Source of the DNA: Nocardia sp. BMG111209
GTDB taxonomy: Bacteria; Actinomycetota; Actinomycetes; Mycobacteriales; Mycobacteriaceae
Length of the DNA stretch: 64,000 nt
Reading direction: 5' to 3'
Assembly (NCBI RefSeq): GCF_000381925.1
Contig: NZ_KB907307.1
Coordinates: forward strand, 2,976,001-3,040,000
Both the position numbers and the translations under genes were made by a program. The notes under the pieces were generated by a model. It had not been told where the DNA came from, did no database searches, and was given only the letters and a program-made list of their open reading frames with translations. Shown here in pieces: positions 1 to 7,773 of this stretch (positions are counted from its first letter, which is position 1; the number at the start of each line of letters is the position of its first letter).

Positions 1-930
1 GAGTTCGTGCCCCACCGCGCCGGGGGTCATCAGCGCGGTGACCGCGCTGATCGCCGCGAACACCCCGACCGCGGTGTGCGGCTGCACCGGGATGAACGAG
101 CGGGTGCCGACCTGACCGCCGTCGCGGCCGGGGGAAACCAGGATCGTCTTCGGCACCGAGGACTCCGCCACATCGCCGAGGCCCATCAGCGCGGCGGCCT
201 TGCGCCGCAACCCGTCCACGCGTTCGAGCAGCGCGGCGTCGGCGGCCAGTTCGGCATGCGTCTCGCCACCGGTGAGCCCGAACGCCGCGGCCTCGGCGAC
301 CACGACCGGCATGCCGTTGTCCACGCAGGTGATCTCGACACCGTCGATCTCGTCGCGGATCCGGCCGGTCGGGAACAGGCCCGAGGTGGCCGAGCCCGCG
401 ATGTCCTCGAAGGCCAGCAGTACCGCCGCGGCCGTACCCGGGACGCCGTCGATCGCGGTGTCGCCGTCGTAGACCGGCCGGCCGTCGCGGATCGGGAAGG
501 TCGCGGTGGCGATACTGTCGGAGTTGACGAGATGGATGCGCACCGAACAGCTTTCGGCGCCCGGCGCGACCTCGACCAGTCCGGATTCGACCGCGAACTG
601 TCCCACCCCGGCGAGGATGTTGCCGCAGTTCTGCTTGTCCGACACCGTCGGCCGGTCCACGCCGAGTTGCAGGAACAGGTAGTCGACGTCGACGCCGGGC
701 CGTCGCGCGGGCGAGACCACGGCGACCTTACTGGTCAGCGAGGTCGCGCCGCCGAGGCCGTCGATCTGCCGCGGATCGGGGGTACCCATGATCCGCAGCA
801 GCAGGTCGTCGCGGGCGGCCGGATCCGCCGGCAGGTCCTCGGCGCGGAAGTAGCCGCCCTTCGAGGTGCCGCCGCGCATCCACAGGCAGGCGATCCCGTC
901 CGCCGCGGACCGCCGCACCCAGTCGCTCAC
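1..930 (-). CDS. PrpF-family 4-oxalomesaconate tautomerase-like protein (3' end off window)
   Basis: The protein belongs to the PrpF isomerase family (diaminopimelate-epimerase-like fold), whose members include 2-methylaconitate isomerase and the 4-oxalomesaconate tautomerase GalD. Visible family blocks are the N-terminal WMRGGTSKG, the QNCGNI segment with a conserved Cys, and PTG followed later by VDNGMP. The GTG start at 930 overlaps the stop of the RraA-like gene as GTGA, so the two are translationally coupled. The C-terminus lies beyond position 1. Next to an RraA-type aldolase, a tautomerase acting before 4-carboxy-4-hydroxy-2-oxoadipate cleavage is the best guess; the matching hydratase is not visible. 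Substrate is inferred, family is clear. Confidence 0.85.
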   Translation of the reverse strand, partial: MSDWVRRSAADGIACLWMRGGTSKGGYFRAEDLPADPAARDDLLLRIMGTPDPRQIDGLGGATSLTSKVAVVSPARRPGVDVDYLFLQLGVDRPTVSDKQNCGNILAGVGQFAVESGLVEVAPGAESCSVRIHLVNSDSIATATFPIRDGRPVYDGDTAIDGVPGTAAAVLLAFEDIAGSATSGLFPTGRIRDEIDGVEITCVDNGMPVVVAEAAAFGLTGGETHAELAADAALLERVDGLRRKAAALMGLGDVAESSVPKTILVSPGRDGGQVGTRSFIPVQPHTAVGVFAAISAVTALMTPGAVGHEL

Positions 931-1634
931 TTCGGCTCTCCGGCAACGTGATCCGCGTAGGAGACGTAGGTGATGCCGAAATCGTCCAGCCGCGCGCGCA
1001 GCCCGTAGATGTCGAGGCCGAGTTCGCCGCGGCGGAACGCCAGGCGGTTGCGTTCCTCCTTCTCCAACCGCGCCTGCGACGCCTCGAGCACCGCGGGGAC
1101 GTTCGCGCGGGCCACCACGGCCACGCCGTCGTCGTCGGCGACGATCACGTCACCGGGGTGGATCACCTGGCCCTCCACCACGATCGGCACGTTGATCGCG
1201 CCGGCGGTGGCCTTCACCGAACCCTGCGCGCTGACCGCCGTCGACCAGGCGGGGAAGCCCATCTCGCGCAGTTCGGCGACATCGCGCACACCGCAGGACA
1301 GCACCACGCCGCGCACTCCGCGCCGGTGCAGCGCGGTGGCGAACAGCTCACCGAACAGGCCGTCGGACGACGGCGAGTTGGTGGCCACGACCAGGATGTC
1401 GCCCTCGCGGCACTGCTCGACCGCGACGTGGATCATCAGATTGTCGCCGGGCCAGCACAGCACGGTCACCGCGGTGCCGCCGATGCGCGCGCCGGGCCAC
1501 GCGGGCCGCAGCCGGGGGCCGAGGTAGCCGATCCGGCCGGCGGCCTCGTGCACGGTGGCCGTGCCGTAGGTACCGAGCGTGGTGGCGTCCGTGAGCGCGG
1601 CCCGCGGCGGATCGGTCACGACGACCGACTTCAT
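927..1634 (-). CDS. RraA-family aldolase, probable 4-carboxy-4-hydroxy-2-oxoadipate aldolase
   Basis: A 235-residue RraA-fold protein. The motif GVVLSCGVRDVAELREMGFP holds the Arg-Asp pair that binds metal and pyruvate in LigK/GalC-type aldolases, and a DGVAVV block is also present. The start is ATG at 1634 because AGGAGGAC lies just upstream; reading further upstream gives only low-complexity sequence. It is coupled to the PrpF-type gene by a 4-nt overlap. In that family the reaction cleaves 4-carboxy-4-hydroxy-2-oxoadipate to pyruvate and oxaloacetate. RraA itself (an RNase E inhibitor) is less likely in this metabolic context. Positions 1635-1809 hold no gene I can see. Confidence 0.82.
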   Translation of the reverse strand: MKSVVVTDPPRAALTDATTLGTYGTATVHEAAGRIGYLGPRLRPAWPGARIGGTAVTVLCWPGDNLMIHVAVEQCREGDILVVATNSPSSDGLFGELFATALHRRGVRGVVLSCGVRDVAELREMGFPAWSTAVSAQGSVKATAGAINVPIVVEGQVIHPGDVIVADDDGVAVVARANVPAVLEASQARLEKEERNRLAFRRGELGLDIYGLRARLDDFGITYVSYADHVAGEPK

Positions 1635-1809
1635 GATGTCCTCCTGTGTTCGGCCGGCGGCAGCTCTCGGCTGTCCCCGGCGTCGACGAAATTGCCGGTA
1701 ATTCGATGTCCCGGGTGGGGCCCGGCGTGCCCTCATCCGCACCGCCGGACACCACCCGAGTGCGATCCGGCGGGGACCTGCCGGACCACGTTTCGGCGAT
1801 CCGAGCGGG

Positions 1810-2688
1810 CTACCCGGAACCCGCGACCGTCGGCCGTGCGGCATCGCCACGCGGTTCGGCGGCCAGCGCGCGCAGCGCGTCCCGGGTGGCGGCCGCTATC
1901 CGCGGTTCGATCCCCAGATCGGTCAATTGTGCTGCGGCAGCGGCCATTTCCTCGGCGCGGCGCACCGCGTGGGTGTAGCTGCCCGCGATGAACCGATCGA
2001 CCATATCGGGTTCGAATCGGATGAATTCGGTGGTCAGATGCTCGTGGAACCAGTCCTCGCAGCCGGCGGCGCGGGCGCCGGCCATCGCCTCGACGATCGC
2101 GGCGGCCAGGCCCTTGTAGACGACACTGCGCAGGAGTTTGCGCGAACTCGCCACCCCGACCGGGCCGGGCATGTGCTCGACGGCGATGTCGTAGGGCGCG
2201 AGCATCGTACGGAACCGGTCGGCGTCGGGCCCGGAGACGTACATCGGCACGCGCAGGCCCTTCCCGGGTACCGGCGCCATGATCGCGACGTCGACCAGTG
2301 CGGCGCCGGTCCCGGCGACGAGTTCGGCCAGCCGCACCTTCAGCGCCGGGGAGACCGTGTTGGCCTCCGCCCACAGCGTGCCGGGCCGCAGACCGGGCAG
2401 GGCCGCGCGGGTGGCGGCCTCGGCCTCGTCGCCGGTGGTCAGATCGAAGACGAGGTCGGCATCGCGGACCGCGTCGGCATCGCTGTCGCGCGGCCGGACG
2501 CCGGCGGGTGCGGCGGCCTTCGGGTCGTATCCGCGCACATCGGCCCCGGCCGCCACCAGATCACGGGCGAAGGCGGATCCGGCCTCCCCGAGCCCGAGCA
2601 CCGCCACCCGCAGCGGAGCACCGTCCGCCGCCGCGTCCACCGCGTTCCCCGGCACAGGATCACCTCGACTCGTCGCTGTATCCGGCAT
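1810..2688 (-). CDS. NAD(P)-binding dehydrogenase with DUF1932-type C-terminal domain
   Basis: A 292-residue member of the 6-phosphogluconate/3-hydroxyisobutyrate dehydrogenase superfamily. A Rossmann motif VLGLGEAGSAFA lies at about residues 30-42, followed by the substrate-side VDVAIMAPVPG and the catalytic-type lysine in SSRKLLRSVVYKG. The C-terminal helical part resembles DUF1932. It lies upstream of the RraA and PrpF genes on the same strand, 175 bp away, so may feed that pathway. The substrate is unknown. The N-terminal 25 residues are low-complexity, and a GTG start a few codons downstream is possible. Confidence 0.75.
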   Translation of the reverse strand: MPDTATSRGDPVPGNAVDAAADGAPLRVAVLGLGEAGSAFARDLVAAGADVRGYDPKAAAPAGVRPRDSDADAVRDADLVFDLTTGDEAEAATRAALPGLRPGTLWAEANTVSPALKVRLAELVAGTGAALVDVAIMAPVPGKGLRVPMYVSGPDADRFRTMLAPYDIAVEHMPGPVGVASSRKLLRSVVYKGLAAAIVEAMAGARAAGCEDWFHEHLTTEFIRFEPDMVDRFIAGSYTHAVRRAEEMAAAAAQLTDLGIEPRIAAATRDALRALAAEPRGDAARPTVAGSG

Positions 2689-2762
2689 CCGAAGGAGCGG
2701 CCGGAGAACGCGCGCGGTGCGCGCGTCACCTTCGCCACCGACGTTAGGCGCGTGTCCGCAGG

Positions 2763-2774
2763 ATTGTCAACAAT
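2763..2774. promoter_or_regulatory. Candidate GntR/FCD operator (ATTGT-CA-ACAAT)
   Basis: A perfect 12-bp palindrome sits between the GntR gene and the start of the dehydrogenase-RraA-PrpF genes, 75 bp upstream of the first start codon. Operators of FCD-type GntR regulators commonly contain TTGT...ACAA half-sites, so the adjacent regulator is the natural candidate to bind here. Binding is inferred. Confidence 0.5.
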
Positions 2775-2830
2775 TTCGTCGCCCGAGTTGGGATCTGCAC
2801 ATTCGAGCAGGTCCGAGCGTCGCGGGCGGA

Positions 2831-3493
2831 TCAGTCGAACTGCGCGAGCGCCTTGATCACACTGTCCAGATGGTCGCGCATCGCCTGCTCGGCGGCGGCC
2901 GCGTCACCCGCGATGACGGCGTCGACGATCGCGAGATGTTCGCCGAGGGAGACCTGCGGGCGGCCCGGCAACAGCGCCACCTGGAACTGGTGCCGGACGA
3001 TCTGGGCGTTGAGCCGGGAGATCAGATCGGCGGCGGCGGCCTGACCGGCGATCTCGCGCAGCACGGCGTGCAGTTCGTGATTGAGGCTCGAGTACTTCAG
3101 CGGCTCGCCGTCGCGCACCGCGGTCGACAACCGATCGGAGTAGTCGCGCAGCCGGTCCTGATCGGCGGGGGTGGCCCGTTCGGCCGCCTTGGCCGCGATC
3201 AGGCCCTCCAGGACCTTGCGGCACTCCAGGATCTCCACCGCCTGCCGGCGCGACACCGCGCGCACCCGGGCGCCGCGGTTGTGGATGCGCTCGATCAGGC
3301 CCTCGGCGGTCAGTTCGTCGATCGCGGAGCGGACGCTGCCGCGGGTGACCCCGAACTGCTCGACGAGTTCGGCCTCCACGAGCCGCTGCCCGGGAGCCAC
3401 CTCGCCGGCCCGGATGGCCCGCCGAAGCCGTTCGGCGGCAATGGCCTTGCCCTGCGTCCCGCGTTGCAGCTCGCGAATATCCGACACCGACAC
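2831..3493 (-). CDS. GntR-family transcriptional regulator, FCD (FadR-like) subfamily
   Basis: A 220-residue regulator. The N-terminal winged helix contains RRAIRAGEVAPGQRLVEAEL and FGVTRGSVRSAIDELTAEGLI. The C-terminal all-helical FCD ligand domain has the spaced metal/ligand histidines in SSLNHELHAVL, NAQIVRHQF and GEHLAIVDAV. I place the start at GTG 3493 (or GTG 3486) because GGGGAG lies about nine bases upstream; the longer TTG start at 3529 would lie against the palindrome at 3533. It probably represses the neighbouring tautomerase/aldolase genes and itself; the effector is unknown. Confidence 0.88.
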   Translation of the reverse strand: MSVSDIRELQRGTQGKAIAAERLRRAIRAGEVAPGQRLVEAELVEQFGVTRGSVRSAIDELTAEGLIERIHNRGARVRAVSRRQAVEILECRKVLEGLIAAKAAERATPADQDRLRDYSDRLSTAVRDGEPLKYSSLNHELHAVLREIAGQAAAADLISRLNAQIVRHQFQVALLPGRPQVSLGEHLAIVDAVIAGDAAAAEQAMRDHLDSVIKALAQFD

Positions 3494-3532
3494 GTCTTGG
3501 TGCTCCCCACGATCACGTTTTGTAGGCAATTA

Positions 3533-3549
3533 TGCCAAATTTTTTGGCA
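3533..3549. promoter_or_regulatory. Candidate autoregulatory operator of the GntR gene
   Basis: A perfect inverted repeat TGCCAAA-TTT-TTTGGCA lies just upstream of the GntR gene. An overlapping GGCA-ATTA-TGCC repeat occupies 3525-3536. The stretch is unusually AT-rich for this genome. Its place at the promoter suggests autoregulation; no binding evidence exists in the sequence itself. Confidence 0.5.
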
Positions 3550-3621
3550 ACAATTCACCGGGTCATTGCCGGCGTGCCGCGCATCACACCGCGGCGAGCC
3601 GGGTATCGGGCCGGTGCGATA

Positions 3622-5226
3622 TCACCGGACGGTTTGTGCCGGTGCGGTCACCGGGTCGAACGGGTGGTCCGCCCAGATTCGCGCGGACGCCTGCTCGGGA
3701 TAACGGCCGACGCCGGACACGATATCGAACAGCCGGGTCTGTTCCGCCTCCGGCCCGTACGCGGGCCAGCCGGGAGAACCGTTCGCGGCGAACGCGATCC
3801 ACGCGTCGCGCAGTTGCTCGCCGAGTGCCGTGGCGGCGGGATCGGGGCGACCGGTGCCGAATACCAGCGGCACCTCGGCGCCGTGCCCCGATCCGCCCAC
3901 GGTGCGTTCGTCGCGGAATTCGTACAGATAGGACGTACCACCACCGCGGGTGTGTGCCCGCGCCAGGAACAGGCTCGGCATCCGGTAATAGAAATCCGAA
4001 TGCACGATCTCGTACAACTGCCCCTCGCCGATACCGGGATAGGCCGCGCGGTAGGCCCGGATCCCGTCGGCCACCGGCGCGAGCTGCCGCAGCGCCTCGT
4101 CCGTGCGGACGGCGGCCACCTGCTGGATCGCGCCGGCCAGGTACACCCGGTACTCGTCGCGGGTGTGACCGGTGATCAGCGGGATGTCCCGGCTCGCCCC
4201 GCGGGCCAGCGCGTGATGCGGGGCCTCGGGCAGGACGGCGCCGTCGACCACGGGATGGAAGACCGTGACCGCCACGCCCGGACCCCAGCGGGCCCGGTTC
4301 CCGGCGCCGTCGCGGGCCGCGGCCCATACCGCCGCCCCCAGCGCGGCCGGTGACAGCGCACCCAGATCCGCGGTGGTGGCCTTCCGATTCAGCCGGGCGG
4401 CAAGCACATCCGCGATATCGCGGGCCAGTTCGGGCCGCTGCGACGACAGCGGGACGCTCTGGCAGATCGCGCCGTGGAACAGCCCCGCGGCGGCGGGCAT
4501 GGCCAGCAGGCAGGCGATCGAGCCGGCCCCGGCCGACTGCCCGAACACCGTGACCCGCCGCGGATCACCGCCGAAGGCCGCGATGTTGTCGCGCACCCAG
4601 GCCAGCCCCGCGACCTGGTCGAGCAGTCCCCGGTTGTCCGGGGCGCCGGCCATGTGCAGGAAGCCCTCCGCGCCGACGCGGTAGTTGAGGCCGACCACCA
4701 CGGCCCCGCGCGCGGCGAGGTGGCGGCCGTCGTAGGCCGGCAGGCTGGCCGCGCCGCCGGACCAGGCGCCGCCGTAGATCCACACCAGCACCGGGAGGCC
4801 GCGGGCCCGCAGATCCGGCGACCACACGTTGACGGTGAGCCATTCGTCCCCGGCGGCACCGGAATTCGCGGCGATGTTCTGCACGCTCCCCGACACCGGG
4901 GGCGGCGGCGGCCCGAACTCCCCGGCGTCGCGCACCCCGAGCCAGCCCGGATGCGGCGCCGGGGCCCGGAATCGCCGCTCCCCCACCGGCGCCGACGCGA
5001 ACGGGATCCCGCGGAACACCGCGATCTCGCCGTCCATCCGGCCCCGGACCACCCCGGTACCGGTCCGCACATGCGGTCCCGTCGCCGGCCGCGGTGCGGC
5101 CGAGGCCGCCAACACCGAGGCACCCGCCACGGCACTCATTCCGAGAAACCGGCGGCGGTCGAATCCCTGCGCGCTCCCCCAGCGCGGCCGCCGGTTGCCC
5201 GACACTTCACACCATCCTGCATACAT
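3622..5226 (-). CDS. Type B carboxylesterase with twin-arginine signal
   Basis: A carboxylesterase/p-nitrobenzyl-esterase family protein of the alpha/beta hydrolase fold. The nucleophile elbow GQSAGAGS carries the catalytic Ser, WIYGGAW forms the oxyanion-hole region, and the acid-containing middle and terminal NGSPGWPAYG block are typical. A twin-arginine signal (DRRRFLGMS followed by a hydrophobic Ala-rich stretch) indicates Tat export, so it likely hydrolyses esters outside the cytoplasm. ATG 5226 is used; GTG 5205 is an equal alternative, since neither has a strong ribosome site. The upstream region 5227-5424 holds no recognisable gene. Confidence 0.88.
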   Translation of the reverse strand: MYAGWCEVSGNRRPRWGSAQGFDRRRFLGMSAVAGASVLAASAAPRPATGPHVRTGTGVVRGRMDGEIAVFRGIPFASAPVGERRFRAPAPHPGWLGVRDAGEFGPPPPPVSGSVQNIAANSGAAGDEWLTVNVWSPDLRARGLPVLVWIYGGAWSGGAASLPAYDGRHLAARGAVVVGLNYRVGAEGFLHMAGAPDNRGLLDQVAGLAWVRDNIAAFGGDPRRVTVFGQSAGAGSIACLLAMPAAAGLFHGAICQSVPLSSQRPELARDIADVLAARLNRKATTADLGALSPAALGAAVWAAARDGAGNRARWGPGVAVTVFHPVVDGAVLPEAPHHALARGASRDIPLITGHTRDEYRVYLAGAIQQVAAVRTDEALRQLAPVADGIRAYRAAYPGIGEGQLYEIVHSDFYYRMPSLFLARAHTRGGGTSYLYEFRDERTVGGSGHGAEVPLVFGTGRPDPAATALGEQLRDAWIAFAANGSPGWPAYGPEAEQTRLFDIVSGVGRYPEQASARIWADHPFDPVTAPAQTVR

Positions 5227-5424
5227 ACGTCCGAACCGCCCGATTCTGATCGATCCGGCGGCGGCCGTCCAGCCCGATTCGCCGGGCCGCCGGGGTCGCA
5301 CCCGGCCGACCGGGCGATTTCCCGATCCGGCGAATCAGCTGTTCACGAGCGTTTCATCGGCCCGACCCCGGCCGTTGTGGCGCGCCGCGCGGTCGGTCCG
5401 ATCACGATGTCCGATCGGCCGGGA

Positions 5425-6585
5425 CTAGGTCCCGGGACCGGACAGCAGCGTGACCGCCGAGACCGCGGTGGGTCCGCCGAGGTTGTGCGCCAGGCCGATC
5501 CGGGCGCCGTCCACCTGGTTGGCGGCCTCGCCGCGCAACTGCTGGAACAGCTCCACGCACTGCGCGACGCCGGTGGCCCCCGGCGGGTGGCCCTTGGTCT
5601 TCAGGCCGCCGCTGGGATTGACCGGGAGCGCGCCGCCGACGGAGGTCACACCGGCCTCCAGCAGCTTGTAACCCTCGAACCGGTCGGCGAATCCGAGATC
5701 CTCGTAGCTCATCAGCTCGATACCGGTGAAGTAGTCGTGCACCTCGGCGACGTCGACATCACCGGGGGTCAGCCCGGCCATCGCGAACGCCTGCCGCGCG
5801 GCGCGCACGGTCGCCGGGAAGGTCGTCATGTCCCGCTTGTGCTGGTGCATCACCGAATCCAGGCCCAGGCCCACCCCGCGCACCCAGACCGGGCGATCGG
5901 TGTAGCGGTCGGCCACCTCCGCCGCGGCCAGCAGGACCGCCGCGGCGCCGTCGCTCTGCGGGGCGCAGTCGTAGAGGCCGAACGGGGACACCACGGTCGG
6001 GGCGTTCAGCACCTGTTCCAGGGTGATCTCGAAACGCAAGCGCGCCTTGGGATTTCGCACACCGTGCCGATGGTTCTTCACCGCCACCTGAGCCATGTGC
6101 TCGCGGGTCGCGGGCGACTCGTGCAGGTAACGGGCCACGTGCAGGGCGAATCCGGCGGGGGCGATCAGGCCCAGCGGGTAGTCCCAGGCCTGGTCGCGGG
6201 TCATCGCCTCCCACTCCCAGACCAGATTCTTCGACGGGGTCTCCCGGACCTTGTCGGCGCCGACCACCAGCGCGACATCGAAAGCGCCCGAGGCGATTCC
6301 GAACAGGGCGTTGCGGATCGCGTCGTTGCCGGTGGCACAGGAGTTCTCGATGCGGGTGACGGGAATGTCGGGCAGCCCCAGCGCATCCGCGAGGATGCCG
6401 GAGGCGAATCCGTCGGTGGTACCCATGGCCCCGAACCAGGCCGCCTGCACATCCGACTTGGCCAGGCCCTTGTCCACGCTGGCGGCGCACTCGGAGTACG
6501 CCATCGGCAGCAGATCCTTGATGCCCAGCGCGAAATGCTCGGCGAACGGCGTCATTCCGGCGCCGACGATGGCGACCTTCCTCAC
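5425..6585 (-). CDS. Thiolase-family protein (SCP-x/acetyl-CoA acetyltransferase type)
   Basis: A 386-residue thiolase-fold protein. The nucleophile Cys is present in ENSCATGND (about residue 84). The later active-site blocks are KTKGHPPGATG with its His and AHNLGGPTAV near the C-terminus. It should catalyse CoA-dependent thiolytic cleavage or condensation of a 3-oxoacyl-CoA. GTG 6585 overlaps the preceding stop as GTGA, so it is co-translated with the HMG-CoA-synthase-like protein. SCP-x-type thiolases with a separate OB-fold partner are known from side-chain degradation pathways, which matches this pairing. Confidence 0.88.
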   Translation of the reverse strand: MRKVAIVGAGMTPFAEHFALGIKDLLPMAYSECAASVDKGLAKSDVQAAWFGAMGTTDGFASGILADALGLPDIPVTRIENSCATGNDAIRNALFGIASGAFDVALVVGADKVRETPSKNLVWEWEAMTRDQAWDYPLGLIAPAGFALHVARYLHESPATREHMAQVAVKNHRHGVRNPKARLRFEITLEQVLNAPTVVSPFGLYDCAPQSDGAAAVLLAAAEVADRYTDRPVWVRGVGLGLDSVMHQHKRDMTTFPATVRAARQAFAMAGLTPGDVDVAEVHDYFTGIELMSYEDLGFADRFEGYKLLEAGVTSVGGALPVNPSGGLKTKGHPPGATGVAQCVELFQQLRGEAANQVDGARIGLAHNLGGPTAVSAVTLLSGPGT

Positions 6586-7754
6586 GGGGCTCCCTCCAGC
6601 TCGGGTTCGAACGCATACCCGTAATCGGGCACGCCGGAGCGAATCGCCACCCGGCGCAACACCATCCGGCCGCGGTCGCCGATGCCGACGACGCCGGGAT
6701 CGGCGCCGGTCACCTTCACCAGCGCGCGCACGCCGACCTCGTCGAGTTCGACGATCACCAGCGAATACGGGCTGCGCAGTCCGGGCACCGGAACCTGCAC
6801 GGTGACACCGGTGTACACGCTGCCGGTGCGCGGCAGCGGCACCAGCGTGTAGTCGGTGCTCAGGGTGCCGTCGCCGCCCACCCGGTAACGCGGCGGGAAG
6901 TCCAATTCTTCACTGCCGGAATGCTTTCCGGCCTCCCAGCGCACCTTCGCCTCGAAGGCCCGCTCGTAGGCGGCCAGCGAGATCGGGATGTCGCCGCCGG
7001 GTACGACATACCCCTCGGGCACCGACCGCGCGGCGGGCTCGTGCCGGTGCACGACCGGGACGCCGTCGGCGACGGTCACCCCGGACAGGCTGGCCTGCTC
7101 GATACCGGCCAGCAATCCGGTCTGCCCCCATTCCGCCATCGCGGCCAGCGCGAACAGTCCGGAGCTGGCGCCGAGGGTGGGCAGCCGGGCCGGTTCGCCG
7201 ACGCACAGCGCCGCCGCCTCCCGGTGTTCCACCCCCGCGACCGCCGCGGGGGTGTCGACCCAGGCCGCCGTGAGCGAGGCGATCAGGCCACGCTCGTGCA
7301 GCAGTCGCGGATCGCCGTAATCGTGGATACCGACCGCGTTGCGGGTCCGGACCGGCAGGCTGCGCGCGATCCGGGCGGCGGTGCGTACCTGCAGTCCCCG
7401 CTCCCCCACCAGCGCGGCGGCGGCGCCGGCCGGTTCGGTGTCCACCCCGATGATCAGGGTGCGGGGGCGGGCGGAACTGAGCGCGTCGAGCGTGGCGGGC
7501 GCACCGCCGAGCCGCTCGGTCACCTCCAGTTCCGGGTCCAGGCCGAGCCCGGCCAACAGGACCGCCGCGTTGCTGCTCTCCAGCAGCGGCAGATCCCGGC
7601 TGACCAGGACGACCCGTTCCGCCGTGGCGCCGGCCAGCGCGGCGCGCCCGGCCTCGACGGCGAGGGTGATGGCATCCTCGTCGTCACCGGGCACGCGCGC
7701 GTGCGGGGCGCCCCAGCAGGGCAGATAGGTACCTATCGAAGCGATGTACGGCAT
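6582..7754 (-). CDS. HMG-CoA-synthase/KAS-III-like protein fused to a Cys-less DUF35 OB domain
   Basis: A 390-residue protein. The first ~260 residues have a degenerate thiolase-like (3-oxoacyl-ACP synthase III/HMG-CoA synthase) fold beginning MPYIASIGTYLP. The last ~110 form an OB-fold of the DUF35 type (VTVQVPVPGLRSPYSLVIVELD ... GDRGRMVLRR). The zinc-ribbon cysteines normally before the OB-fold are absent, and I see no Cys at the expected nucleophile position (RLGGAPATLDAL). It may therefore be a scaffolding or CoA-presenting partner for the downstream thiolase rather than an enzyme. Start ATG 7754 is chosen by homology; the frame is open upstream but not protein-like. Confidence 0.72.
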   Translation of the reverse strand: MPYIASIGTYLPCWGAPHARVPGDDEDAITLAVEAGRAALAGATAERVVLVSRDLPLLESSNAAVLLAGLGLDPELEVTERLGGAPATLDALSSARPRTLIIGVDTEPAGAAAALVGERGLQVRTAARIARSLPVRTRNAVGIHDYGDPRLLHERGLIASLTAAWVDTPAAVAGVEHREAAALCVGEPARLPTLGASSGLFALAAMAEWGQTGLLAGIEQASLSGVTVADGVPVVHRHEPAARSVPEGYVVPGGDIPISLAAYERAFEAKVRWEAGKHSGSEELDFPPRYRVGGDGTLSTDYTLVPLPRTGSVYTGVTVQVPVPGLRSPYSLVIVELDEVGVRALVKVTGADPGVVGIGDRGRMVLRRVAIRSGVPDYGYAFEPELEGAP

Positions 7755-7773
7755 GGCGGCTTTCTCCGGCGGA

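Noticed and set aside
7-951. Long plus-strand open frame opposite the PrpF-type gene
   Set aside because: Low-complexity Arg/His/Gly-rich translation; the minus strand carries a recognisable family.
927-1634. RNase E inhibitor RraA
   Set aside because: Coupling to a PrpF-type tautomerase favours the aldolase branch of the family.
4474-6624. 716-codon plus-strand open frame
   Set aside because: Spans two genes on the opposite strand and has no family features.
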